A stretch of DNA of 64,000 nucleotides. Source: Epithemia pelagica (Eukaryota > Bacillariophyta > Bacillariophyceae > Surirellales > Surirellaceae). Location of the stretch: contig OX337242.1 of assembly GCA_946965045.2 (NCBI GenBank), positions 1,116,001 to 1,180,000 on the forward strand. The letters run 5' to 3'. Position numbers and translations under genes: made by a program. The notes under the pieces are model-generated. The model made no database searches, was not told the origin of the DNA, and saw only the letters and a program-made list of their open reading frames with translations. This document shows, piece by piece, positions 34,901 through 46,384 of the stretch; within the stretch, counting starts at the first letter, position 1, and every line of letters starts with the position of its first letter.

Positions 34901-36183
34901 ATGAGGAGGAGGAGGACGCCGTCACTGCGTCCGACATGTTTTGGTTGTTGTTCGAATCGGTGTTGCTCGTTACAATGGCTGCCCATGGTGGTACCAAACG
35001 TCCACCAAAACCCAAAATGAAGTTTCCGGTAGAATCCACAATGGGGACCATGATGCGTCCACGAAAACGATCCATGATACGATCAATGGTAAGGATATCC
35101 TCCTTTTCGCTCAAGTCGTCGTTCCCGTCCGTTTTGCTGGCACCAAAAGACGTCTTATTGACCGCGCGTCGGTGTGGCCATGATGGTGTTTGGGAGTGTT
35201 GATTGGGAAATGGTCGTTGGCGCCGCATAACAATGGCCAAGCCGGCATCCACCATTTGCTGTGCCGTGAAATTGAGGGAATGCAAATGTTGGACCAGACT
35301 GCCCTCTCCCCAGGACATTTTGGAGGCCTCTTCTCTTTGGAATGGATAGGCATTGGGTGCATATCCAATGGCAAACCGTTTCACGACAGCCGGAGTCAAA
35401 CCTCGGTGAAGCAACAAATACCGTCGTGCCGGACCGGACGACATGTTCAACAAGGAATCTATATAAAAGGCAGCCGCAGCGGCATTGGCTTGATGAATCA
35501 TGTCTCGTTCGTGTTGCTGTCGTTGCCATAATTCTGGAGAGATTGATGAGGTGGTAGTTTTCCAGCGTCCTGTTGTATTGGAAATTGGTGACAATGACAA
35601 ATCAACATCCGCCGTAACAAATTCCTCATAGACAAACTGAACGGCTTGTCCAAACGACATTTCTCCTACAGCAACGTCGGTTGCATACATGGAATGATGA
35701 TTCTGTTGGAGAGCATGCATTTCTCGAACAAAGGAAAAGACATTACCAGCAGCTCCACAGGCAAAACATTTGTACAACCCTCGTGTCCCATCAATACTGA
35801 GGGAAGGATTATGGTCGTCATGAAAGGGACAGAGGGCAATGGCACCACTCCCACGACGGTGAAAATGTGGCAATTGATAGGATTCCACAACTTCCACTAA
35901 ATCGACAGCGTCTCGAATGGCTTCCACGTTGGCTTGAGAAAAGTAGCGAGGTCTGGGCTTTGTACTGGTTGTACTTGGAGTTGTAGCTGTCATTGTTGTT
36001 GGTTTGCTAGCAATGGGAGTTGATCTTGTTTCTTCTCGTTTTTGTTGCTCTGGCGTTGGTGGTGGCGGCGGAGGAGGCATTGTGAGATTGGTTGGAGGAC
36101 GGAGGCTACTGGATTTCTTTCTTGTCGCGGACGGTAGAGGTTGTGGAGGTGTAAGTTCCAAAAGTCGTGGATCCATGGCTCGA

Positions 36184-36228
<45 letters not shown>

Positions 36229-37373
36229 CGAATGGTGCTCCGTGGTTGGGGTGTCATAGGTCTTTGTTGCTGCAAGGAACCAGTGGACGAACGTACTGAA
36301 GCAACAGAAGGTGGTTCCAATGATACAGAAGGAGGAGGACGACGACAACGGTCTTGAGTGTTTTGTTGCTCCAGGGGCCGTGGTCGATTGTCTCGTTGTT
36401 GTTGTTGCTGCTCCAGGGGCCGTGGTCGATTGTCTCGTTGTTGTTGTTGTTGCTCCAAGGGCCGTGGTCGATTGTCTCGTTGTTGGTGTTGCTCCAAGGG
36501 TGGTCGCCGATTCTTGTCTCGTTGTGCTAGTACGGTACTCTGTGGTCGAGATGTCACTGGTCGTCGTCGTGGCAAGGAGCGGGTTGAGGACCGTACCGAA
36601 GACGAAGAAGAAGAAACCGAGGGTGGTGTTGTAGATTCCAAAGGGGGAGGAAGAGGATGCTGTCGGTCTTGCGTTTTTGGTTGTTGTTGTTGTATGGTAC
36701 GGATGCGTTGTCGTTTTGTCCACGAAGAAGACCGTGATCGAGGTTTGGTGGTCGTTGGAAGAGTCGCACTGGTAGTGACTTTGGGCGTTGTTGTTGTTGT
36801 TGTCGTTGCGGATGCGGCGGAGGGAGCTGTGGACAAGGGGTTGGATGTGGTTCTGGTCGTGCTACTACTACTACTACCAGTCGTATCGGACGGTCGATCC
36901 GACAACATATTGGACATGGCTTGCAAGGCATTCCAAAAAAAGGATGATTTGTTGTGGTTGGGACGAGGAGAATTGGTCGTCGATTGCGTGTCGGTGGTAT
37001 CGTCCGAGGTGGAAGCTGCGGTACGACTGACCGTGGCTGTCGTACTGCTGCTGCTGCTGGAGGATCGAGGATCTGTACTGTAATACAAAGTCACCGAGCC
37101 GGCACGTGGTCGTTGTTTCCCAGAGAGTTGTCTCCAGGGAGGAACCGTGGGAGTTGGTGGGAACCGTTCGTCACCACCAACAAGAAGATGATTGCGAGAC
37201 GCTTGCAGGGAAGACGGCACATTCTGCTTGTATTGCATTCTAATGGGAAGGTAACATCGACATGATCTTGTTGTAGTGATAGATGTGATGGAAAAGCCTT
37301 GGACGACCCACAGACAGAGGGTAAATGTGGTCCAAGCAATGGCAGCCACAAGAGGAGTTCGAAAAGATACCAT
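31905..37373 (-). CDS. plastid-targeted DnaG-type DNA primase, greatly enlarged
   Basis: One intronless frame of 1822 residues from the ATG at 37373; the upstream extension has only non-ATG codons. The N-terminus is a signal peptide (LVAAIAWTTFTLCLWVVQG) followed directly by FSITS, the plastid cleavage pattern. Residues about 50-470 are Ser/Thr/Gln/Pro-rich with a 14-Gln run and a short tandem repeat (QRDNRPRPLEQQ). Residues about 475-560 are the CHC2 zinc finger (CPFHDDHNPS at 515, YKCFACG). Next comes the DnaG core and the TOPRIM domain (VEGYLDA with Glu888, then LDQDEAG near 945). About 860 further residues lack a recognised domain; no helicase domain as in Twinkle is seen. It synthesises RNA primers, probably for plastid genome replication. 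Bacterial DnaG is about 600 residues, so two thirds of this protein is extra. Confidence 0.9.
36185..36228 (-). repeat. (CAA)n coding repeat, about 14 Gln
   Basis: Perfect trinucleotide run inside the primase N-terminal region; all codons are CAA on the coding strand. Confidence 0.95.
36362..36510 (-). repeat. coding minisatellite in the primase gene
   Basis: Three near-identical units of about 48-51 nt, each encoding RDNRPRPLEQQ plus further Gln, flanked by two degenerate units (RDKNRRPPLEQ and LEQQNTQDRCRRPP). Units differ mainly in the number of CAA codons. Confidence 0.85.
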
Positions 37374-38128
37374 CTTGTTTGTTCTTGCGCGCAACAAGAA
37401 GAAGGATGAACGGCTTGAACACTGCCCCCCTGATTCACACGCAACCCAGTATGTGTGAAACCAAGTGTTTAATCAAGAACGTGCCAAAGGATTCTGGTTC
37501 GAACAATGTGGTGGTGGTTGGTTTGGTCGTAGAGTTGCTGCATAGGGGGCTGTGTATGTCTCTTGGAATTGGAACGTCTGTGATTCTAGTCTTCTTTTGT
37601 TGCTTGGACGTTCGAATACACTGCAGTTGAGAACTATTCTACTTCTCTGGATTGGCGCCGTTCTGTTCGCATAGGCGCCATTGGAAGACTTCTGGCAGCG
37701 GTCTCTCTGTTGTTTGCGTTTTGGAATTTGGAATGTTTTTGTGGTTGATTGTGCGGTTCTGAGCGGATTACGGATGGGCGGCAGATGGTGGTCCATTGGG
37801 CGACTTAAACGCGATTCACATCCACTCCGGTCGCTTTACAACGCATCATCGTCTGTACGTCGCTGCTTCTTGCCCAATGTCTGTGCGCCACACAAAATCC
37901 ATCCAACGCTCCACCCAGCATTGTTCGCCTTGGGTCGCCGATAACACACACGTTTTGTGTGTCTCTTTTGCTTCCTTTGTCGGTGTGTCTCTTCTCTCTC
38001 CTTTCTCTCTCTGTTGGTGTGTCCAAAGTTGCACCGACGACAAGAGACAAAAGATTCGAAATCAACACTCGTCCTTGTGGCACACTTGATCGTCTCGCAA
38101 AAGCAATCGAAACGCATTCTCATTCACC
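37374..38128. other. divergent intergenic region, 755 bp
   Basis: Holds the promoters of the primase (minus) and isocitrate dehydrogenase (plus) genes. A pyrimidine-rich TCTCTCCTTTCTCTCTCTG stretch is at about 37992-38012. No coding frame is supported. Confidence 0.5.
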
Positions 38129-40280
38129 ATGGCATTGCAACAACGTCTTCCATGGACAAGGGCATGGTCAATGGCCAAACGATCCGTTGCGCGATCGTCT
38201 TGGTTGGTCGGCCGCCAACCAACGACACCGCCGACGACGACACGAATGACCGCACAGTGCCGGTTCTTGTCCACGACGACGACGACAACGACGACGACAC
38301 CACCGGAACGTCCACCCAAACATGCCATGTTATCCTTGGAAGAAAAAGTCAAGGCCCCTCCCATGGTGTATATTGAGGGAGAAGAAATGACTCATTATGC
38401 CTCCAACTTGATTGTCCAAACCTGGTTGGAACCCTATTTTGATTTGTCGGCATGGGAACGCTATGACCTGAGCTGTACCAATCGCGATGCCACCAACGAT
38501 CAAGTCTTGCAAGATGCCGTCGAAGCCGGCAAACGGGTGGGTGCCATTTTCAAGGAACCCACCATTACACCCACGGCCGAACAAATGCAATCCATGGGCT
38601 TGACCCGATCCTTTGGATCGCCCAATGGTGCCATGCGACGAGGATGGAATGGGATTACCATTTCTCGTGATACCATTCATATTGAAGGAGTCGAACTGGG
38701 ATACAAAAATCCCGTCTTGTTTGAGCGACATGCCGTGGGTGGTGAATATGGAGCCGGATGGAATAAAGTCGGAGAAGGAACCTTGTTGACTACCTTTATG
38801 CCCAAGGATGGATCGCCGCCCTTTATTGTGGATAAGCGAGATTTGAAAGATGATCATAATGTTGTCGTCGTCTATGATGTAAGTGTTTGTTCTTGTTGTT
38901 GTTGTTGTTGTTGTTGTTTGTCGGTAGCTTGGCATGAGTGTTTCGGTTCCAGTGCCCTTGCACGAAACTGTGCCTCCTTGTCGATCTTGTCGTCATTGGA
39001 TTGGATAGGGATGAAACAGGAACCTGTGAAATCTTCGTCGGTTCGTATAATGCACACGCAGTCTCATTCAGTCGGTGGCTCTTCTTGTGTGTGTTTTGCC
39101 TCCTTGGAATCATAGAATCCCTACGACAATGTGGTGGATCTGGCACACTTGTTTTTTCAACGATGTTTGGATGGGAATGTGACACCCTATATTGTTACCA
39201 AAAAGACAGTCTTTAAGTGGCAAGAAGGCTTTTGGGCCACCATGAAACAAGTATTTGATGACGAATATCATGAAAAATTTGAAAAGGCGGGATTGTTGGA
39301 ACGATGTGGAGGCAAATTGCAACACTTGATTTCCGATGCCGCCACGATGCAATTGATTCGATGGACCGATGGAGGATTTGGAATGGCGGCACACAATTAC
39401 GATGGTACGTATGGAGGGGATGCCCCCCTGTCTGGAGTAGTACGCCTTGCTTGTCTCTCTCTCTCTCTAACGCGATAGTTCGTTTCATCTTGCCGTTTAC
39501 AGGAGATATGTGTACGTCTGCAAGAAGCATGATAAAGACACGACAATAGATAATTTGGTAATATGCATTCACACTCTAACCCTTTGCTCGCTTTTGTTTT
39601 CTTTTGAATGGACATTTTGGAATCACTCAGTGACGGATCAAATTGCTCAAGTTCATCGTTCACCCGGTTTCATCACGAGTAACTTGGTTGGAAAGAATGA
39701 AGACGGTAGTTTGATTAAAGAGTTTGAAGCATCTCATGGTACCGTAAGTGATTTGTGGCAAGACCACTTGGTAGGAAAGGAAACCTCCCTCAATCCATTG
39801 GGTATGGTGGAGGCCATGATTGGAGCCATGAGACATTCGGCCGTGTTGAATGTGGAACGCAACAATGGCACCGACGTGGAAAGTGCTACCGTTGTGAAGG
39901 ACCAAATCTTCAACTACACGGAAACCTTGCGAACCGCCTTGCACAACACCTTTCGTTATGGACAAGGTACCCGTGATATGAGTGGCCCCGCAGGCTTTAC
40001 GACCGAAAACTTTATTGCCAAGGTGGGGTGGCGGTTGAATCGGTACTTGGCGGCACAATACGAAGAAACACCACCGCCCAGTCTCAATGAACCCAGTCCC
40101 AAGTTTCGACGCAATTACGACATTGACGAAGAGGAGGTGGCCCGATTGTTTGCACGATTTGATACCAATCGTGATGGGTACATTGACTATGAAGAATTCA
40201 CCCGCATGCTCATCAAAATGAATGTTGCACCTCATCAATCGTCCAAAATGGCGCCGTACGAAAAGCAACCCGATGTGTAA
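38129..40280 (+). CDS. isocitrate dehydrogenase with C-terminal EF-hand, probably NAD+-type, mitochondrial
   Basis: Join of 38129-38878, 39116-39404, 39503-39511 and 39631-40280. Introns are 237, 98 and 119 nt, all GT-AG. The 9-nt microexon is required to restore NYDGDMLTDQIAQVH. Product 565 residues. A basic Ser/Thr-rich presequence is followed by a dimeric-type IDH: TNRDATND, SPNGAMRRGWNGITI, the WTDGGFGMAAHNYDGD active-site region and VHRSPGFITSNLVG. In NADP enzymes the cofactor loop reads GTVTRHYR; here it is GTVSDLWQ, replacing the Arg-His that bind the 2'-phosphate with Asp-Leu, so NAD+ is predicted. Residues 527-538 (DTNRDGYIDYEE) form a complete EF-hand loop, implying Ca2+ control. 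It oxidises isocitrate to 2-oxoglutarate in the citric acid cycle. IDHs of this build have, I recall, been reported from marine algae. Confidence 0.93.
38893..38917 (+). repeat. (GTT)n microsatellite in the first IDH intron
   Basis: About eight GTT units shortly after the donor site at 38879. Confidence 0.8.
39503..39511 (+). other. 9-nt microexon of the IDH gene
   Basis: GAGATATGT is bounded by ...TTTACAG and GTACGT. Joining exon 2 (ending GAT G) and exon 4 (starting TG ACG GAT) through it gives Y-D-G-D-M-L-T-D-Q; skipping it would keep the frame but remove the catalytic-region Gly-Asp-Met. Confidence 0.85.
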
Positions 40281-40694
40281 ACAACATACTAAGGACTACA
40301 CTGTACTGGGAAAATGCGCAGTTTGATATAGAACAAACATTGTATCCATAGGATCAAACATATGTATCCATAGTATGGAGTACCGTGTGATGAAGAAGCC
40401 TCTTTAGCAAGGATGACAAAGATTCTTCCCAGAACGCCTCACATTCAAAGGGAGTTTGAATGCGGCTTCGAAGGGCAAATCTAGTCGTCCAACGTAGATG
40501 ACATGTTGACTAGGAGTACTACGCATGGATAACTTCCATTGTACTAATAATTCCCTGAATTCATCACTACAGCTATATTCCTTTTCTCACTTCCTTTCGC
40601 ATAAACCGTAATATCGTTTGTACAAATCCTGCCCCAGAAACACCACAGCACGTCTCATGTCGCACGTCATCTCTCTCGATCTTGAATGATTTGC
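40281..40694. other. convergent 3' flanks, 414 bp
   Basis: No gene. ATGTATCCATAG-like sequence occurs twice (near 40336 and 40362) and CTAGGAGTA is at 40510-40518. Confidence 0.5.
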
Positions 40695-43600
40695 TTAGCC
40701 AGGCAAGTTCTTCCTCTTTTTCTTCGCACGCTTGGGACCAACTTTTGCCAAGAGCCACGCCGGGGAGAAATGTTTCGGCATGCCTTTCGTATTGTAGATT
40801 CGGCCGCCAAAATCGATGCACGTGTAATATTGATTGAGCGCATCTTCGATTTCCTTGGTTCCTTTCCATGGAACAGTGTTGCGAATGTAGTCCAACACTT
40901 CCAAAGGGCTTCCAAATTCCATTTGACCCTCTGGTTCCTTTGAACTATCTTGTTTGGCCTCATTCTTGGCATCTGGAGTATATGCTGGATGAGACAATGG
41001 GATCGTCTCACTCATACCACCATCAATACCAGAAATGCGCATCGTCCGAAGGCGATCCCATAGCTTCAAAAAGTAAGCTTGCTGGGTTCCTGAAGGCAGA
41101 TGTTTCCTCTGTTCATGATGACTCATCTTGGATGTAGAGATTGCCTTTTTGATATTGGAGGGAACATGAGGACACTTAGCAAAATGCTTTTCGAATACTG
41201 TACCCAATGTTGTAAGGCTTTCAATTGTGGTGAAGAAATAGCGACCTTCGCCGTTTCGTCCCATGCAATGACGACAAACTGCACCCGGGTACCCGACATG
41301 AATCTTCCGATGTTTCCGCTTAGTATCCTCATCAGTTGCACGACAGGCCACAACTTGCTCCATGACTGTAACAACAAAGTCTGACAACACTTTCTTATCT
41401 TCCTCCCATATGACTTCAACTAGTTCGTCGGTCCTCCCAGAGGTAGAAGCGATCACACGGGATGACTGGTGTAGGCGATTCACAAGATTAGAAGAAAACT
41501 GTCTGTCATTAACAGCATACTCTTCCAAGGGAGGTAGTATTTGCTGTGGGAAGATATTGTTGCATTTATCAGTGCAGAACGCAATGAGATCATGGGCAAT
41601 CTGAAGAACATCATTGATTTCTTGAAGCTCTAATTTCGATTGAGTGAGCAAGTTTGGCAGCACCAAAAGGAACTGCATAAAGACGTCGACAGAGCACGAT
41701 TGTCTCGGAGACTTGGCGTCGTCTATTTTGATTCCACTGGTTTCGTGGTACAAAGAATGGGCAAGCTTGTCAAAGCAATCAAGGACAAATTCGATGGTCT
41801 CCTTTGCTGTGGTATAGAAAGGCTTCTTATCACCTCCGAAACTCTCTTCCAAGAACATGTTCACAATGTCCGAGACATGCAGAAACTTCTTCTTGGATTT
41901 TGTTTTCTTTCCCTTAGATGGCTGTTCGCTACTAGTTGTTCCAGGTAACGGTTTCGAAGCAAGAAACAAGCGCTTTGTCAATTTTGGCAAAGTGCCCAGT
42001 CCAAGCTGATTGACGGCTCGAGCGAGATCATGTCTTCTTCGATCGCGCTGTTGCTTCGCCAACTTGGCCAACTTTCCATGTCTTTGGTGTTCGCCCTTCC
42101 ACTGAGGAACAATGAACTTTACGTCAAATGGGTATTTTGCGATCTCAACTTTCCACCCAAATTCACTCAATGTTGGCCACACAATTCCCAAGAAAAACTG
42201 ATACGATTGTGGTTGATACTGTTTCACCGGAAGACTAGACACACGATAAGGAAACTTCCCTTGCAGCGGAAACTTGTAATCAATACCAATGAGCTCTTCA
42301 CTTTTCGCCAGTGCTTTGATAGCTCCGATGAGCTCCTCGTGGGGGAAATCAGTTTCATCGAACAGCACCTGACACGCATTTAAAATCTTGAACTCAATTT
42401 GAAGAAGAAACTGTTTATACCAGTCAGTCGCGACTCGATCTCTCTTGTCCTTCATCTCTATCAACTTGACCTCAACGGCGTTTCCCCCCTCTGCGGTACA
42501 AAACACAACATTATCGTTTGCGGAATGTTGATCAGAAGCTAACGGCGATACCTTGAAAGACCAACGGTTCAAATCATCATCCTCTCGGAGGTTCAACGAG
42601 TTAATTGCTTCATACTCATCAAGTAGGGCTTTCTTGACTCCAGGTGCTTCGTTTGACTCTACCTGGGCAACCGATAATACATGTCTTTCAAAGTGCTCCA
42701 AAGCAAGATCGCACCATCCTTCTCTCCGAGCAGACCCACACACACTGTCAAGGTCAAGAAGGCTGAGAATACTACGGCGGATCTCTTCCTTCTTCATCGC
42801 TCTTATCATGTTTTGAACTTTGGGTGGTATTTCTTCTCCAGTGAGCGGATGATTGCTTCCAAAACGTAGACTATCGCGCTGCTTCATTTCCCCCACAGTC
42901 CGGCAAGGAGCTAGATGGAACAAATGGCACGACAACCAATGGGTCCTACAGAGCAATCGTACTGATGACAACAATTGCGTTTTCAGTTCGTCGCTGATCT
43001 CCTCCTCCTTCACAGCCGAACACTTGTCAACAAGGCTGTCCAAACCAATATTTTGGACTTGATTAGACAGGTGAACGATAAGTTTCCGAACGTCACCCCT
43101 TGATAAGACCTGCAATGCATCAACAAGAAGTTGCTGCGAAGAGAACTGATTATTCTCAAAGCGTTTGGAACCGAAAACCTCATCAAGGGAGGGGAAGAAA
43201 ACCGGTACAGTTTGGCCTGCCTCCATCGTGTCGACAACACAGAATAGGTACTGACATGACGCCACACTTGTCCGACGAACAATGATGTTCGACATTGGCA
43301 AGGAATCCTGGTTCGCTAGGAGATCCGACCCTCCCGGCGTGTCATTGAGAAACGACTGGATCATGGCCTTGACCAAAGATAAGTCTTGATCAACAAGGGG
43401 TCGGACTCCATATTTCCCCAGTTCAAGCAAACCACCGCCGTTGCGAGAAGAATCAAAAGATGCCCGGAAATCAACGCTGCGGTCACTAGAACGATTGAGT
43501 GGAGTGTCCTGAAGGATGTGGATTTTGCCCTCTACACCGCTACCCTCGACATCAATAAAATCATCAGCATCAAGCTGCAATTGCTCTAACGCTATAGGGG

Positions 43601-43716
43601 AAGCACCTTTAAACGTCAAGAAGACATCTTTGTCCCTCTTCGAACTGTCCACAGAGTTGCGGAGTGAAAGGTCAAACCGAAATTGCAGTGGGGAATCTAA
43701 ACATAGCGCGCATGCT
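40695..43716 (-). CDS. large hypothetical protein with Cys/His module and basic tail (5' end unresolved)
   Basis: The open frame extends from the stop at 40695 to 43716, where a strong acceptor (CTCTCACAG) ends an intron; there is no in-frame ATG before a point about 110 residues in, so a 5' exon is missing from this model. Visible part about 1006 residues. The first third is unfamiliar (VFLTFKGASPIALEQLQLD). Near residues 780-870 is the module VGYPGAVCRHCMG...GRYFF...TLGTVFEKHFAKCP, a Cys/His pattern (C-x2-C...H-x3-C) seen in many uncharacterised diatom proteins and probably zinc-binding. The C-terminus is lysine-rich (GPKRAKKKRKNLPG), a nuclear localisation signal in character. A chromatin or nucleic-acid role is speculation. 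It may be spliced to the 43758-46384 frame. Confidence 0.72.
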
Positions 43717-43757
43717 CTGTGAGAGAAAAAAGAAATAGTGAACCAACATGCTGACTA

Positions 43758-46384
43758 CTAACGTGACTTGCCCTTCCTGCTTCTCGTCTGTACCCCAAAC
43801 ACACGACGCTGTGGGCTAAAAGGAACTTCGTTGTCATCCAAAGAGTCCTTTTCGGAAGTTTTCATTGTTTTCTGTTTACTTTGTTTCACCGGCTGTTCCG
43901 GCTTGGTAGGGGCAAATTTGTCCGGAGGTTCCATTTCAGCCACTTCGTCCCACCCCATGTTCTTACAGTACTTTCTACAGTTAGCCTTCCACCCGCTTAC
44001 CGAAGCGATCCTATAGCGCCGGAGATGTGATGTCAGAGTACCGCACCAACGACGAGCCGGGAATAAGATACAAATGCGTTACTTACGATCCAAGTCCTTT
44101 CAACTCACTGCAGAACGGGTTAGAGCAAACGAGAGTCACTTATGTGAGGTATACTGTGATATCCATCTTCACACACAAAGAAAACTTACGCCATGCCTTC
44201 CGTTTTTCGAAATGTCACAAATTCCGATGCGATATCCGTCGTTCGACTAGTCAGAAACTGCTCTGCGTTCGTGATCCCAATGCCTCTGAGGAACTTCTTC
44301 GTGATAGCACTTAGAAGTTCGAAAGGATCTTCTACATCCTGTGTGCTCTCCGGCTTCAGTACTTTGTGATGAGATTTAGTTTTTTTCGATTTCGGCGAGC
44401 TTGGGGTTGGCTTTTCTTTCTCCTCTCTCGCTTCGCTGTCCCTTTTCTTCTTTTCCACACTTTTGGCTTTCTTCCGGGGAGGAGCGTACTCGTCGGTTAT
44501 GTTTAACTTCTCTTTCAAAGATTTGATCCATTTCTCGACCAAAGCTTTGGACTCTTCTTCTTGATCTACCAAACCGGCAGCTACCATTTCAGAAGCCAAA
44601 GATTCTCGGTCCTCTTCGTCGGCTTCGAGCAACTGCGCAGTCGTGTGAATATGGACGGAAGCAAGTACGTCTGTTTCTTCTTCCCCCAACATTTCGTCAA
44701 GGAAGAGCTTTGAGTGCAAGTCGTAATCAGACTGCCGCCTGGCTGAAGAAAGACGTTTCTTAGCCTTTTCCATGCTCTCTCTCGCAGCGATTCGGGCTGG
44801 AGGAGTCGCTTCTTCTAGCTTCAAAGCCAGTGGTTCCATGAGAGCATGACTGACTGCATGAGAAGGTCTACTAGCCGTCGAGGCCACATGCTTTTTATGA
44901 GATATCGGGGCACCATTCGGACCTCCTGGAATATCGGCCAGAACAATTCCTTCAAGATCACCCCCCACCAATACTTTCCCAACACCCGCCTCCACTTCAA
45001 GAACCTCTTTGGCAGTGGCTTTCCAGCCAGATATCATGGCAACTTTTCCAGAACCCTTCAAGGGTACAAAACCTTTCTTTTCACGCCAATCGGCTAACGC
45101 AAGAGAAAGGTCCTTCGTTCTCGTATGAATGAAGTCGAATGCTGTCAAAAGCTTCTGGTCTTCCACGAGGAATTCCCGCGCAGCTCCCGTCATGACAATG
45201 ATTGGATCCATCATCCAGTGACGCTTGTCTTCCTCAACAGGAGGGATCGCCGACAGCGCAGTTTCGATACGCGCATTGACACCGAGCAAATACTTTGCAA
45301 TGCCCAAGTGGGTCACAGGAGGAAGACCGCATTTTGTCCTCCATGTCAAGAGGATTTCACAGATAGCACCTGTCTCGGTTTTCTTTAGCGCCATAAACGA
45401 CAACAAAGTCTTGATATCCACCGTTTCGAGGAAGTTGCGGACCGTTCGGGTCAGAAGAGCCGTCATAGCACCTGATAACGAGAAACTTTCTTGGACCGAA
45501 AGCGAAGATTTCTCAGGTGCATTGCTCAACTTATCGTTCCATTCACGGAGTTTCGCTTCAGCTGCAGCGCGCCGAGTTTCCCCAGCTTCAGGACCTTCAT
45601 CAGCCGTAGCATTCTTCTCGGACGGTTTTGGATCTACGTCTATCGCTTCTCCAGTTTCTGCATCATTTTGATTATCTACGTCCATCTTGACTGCGTCGGT
45701 GCCAGCCTGAGGACCAACAATGTCACTGGTTTCAATTCTTGAAAGGATATCTTCTCGACTGAGGAAGCTACCACCTGTCTGTCCTTCCGGGGGAGATACT
45801 TCTCCAGAGGCTTGCTTGAGAAGGTACTTTAGTTGCTCATGCGTGAAGACCCAGAACTTCCTTCCTAGGAAGAGACAATCCTTCTCTGTGAGAGTGTCTG
45901 CCAGGTCTCGTTTGCCATTGAGAAAATTCATTGCCAGATCAGACTCTTTCTTAGCGACCAGCACTTTCTTCATGGGCTTGGAGCTTTTCTTCTTGGACGA
46001 TGTCGGTTTCTCATTCGTCGACTCAATGACAGTGGCGTGAAGCACATGTTCCGCATTTGCATGTTCGTCCGACTCCGGAGGATTGGCAGCCACTGCCGCC
46101 GCTTCCTCAATAATCGCGTTGGTAAGTTCTTCAGCGCTCGGCGGATCGGCGGCTTCGACTGGATTCATGTTCGTTGGCCCAACATCGTCTTCATCCACCA
46201 CTTTCTTGACACCCAACCCCGATTCTTCGTCAACCGCAAAATCGTTGCCTTCAGGTGCATCGCCTGGTTTCGTACCCACAGCTTCTTTCGGAGCACTTTC
46301 CGTTTTATCCTCCATAGATTCTTCTTTCGTCAAAGCGTTAGCTTCCTCCATCGAAGGATTGCTGGGATCAGCAGACTCGTCCAT
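43758..46384 (-). CDS. SGWKA-repeat protein, three copies of an uncharacterised helical module
   Basis: Join of 43758-44010, 44087-44107 and 44190-46384; introns of 76 and 82 nt and a 21-nt microexon. Product about 822 residues from the ATG at 46384. The first 170 residues are acidic and Ala/Glu/Ser-rich. Three degenerate copies of a roughly 75-residue module follow, at about 45440-45250, 45190-44990 and 44330-43980. The pattern is FL..xGI..(x)FL..xT.D(I/L)...(F/L)..WR...GM..LKGxGSxAxxSGWKA. Copies 2 and 3 are clearest: VPLKGSGKVAMISGWKA and AELKGLGSIASVSGWKA. Copy 3 is assembled only by the microexon, which supports the splice model. Basic segments near the end suggest a nuclear protein. An extra 5' exon ending at the GTAAGT donor at 46892 is possible. 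No characterised family is recognised. Confidence 0.78.
44087..44107 (-). other. 21-nt microexon of the SGWKA-repeat gene
   Basis: Bounded by TTCTGCAG and GTAAGT on the minus strand, it encodes (A)ELKGLG(S). Joining it gives EGMAELKGLGSIASVSGWKA, which matches the upstream module copy, whereas skipping it destroys the match. Confidence 0.85.

Noticed and set aside
39744-39749. GTAAGT donor-like site inside IDH exon 4
   Set aside because: Using it would remove the cofactor loop GTVSDLW and no matching acceptor restores the protein; kept as coding.
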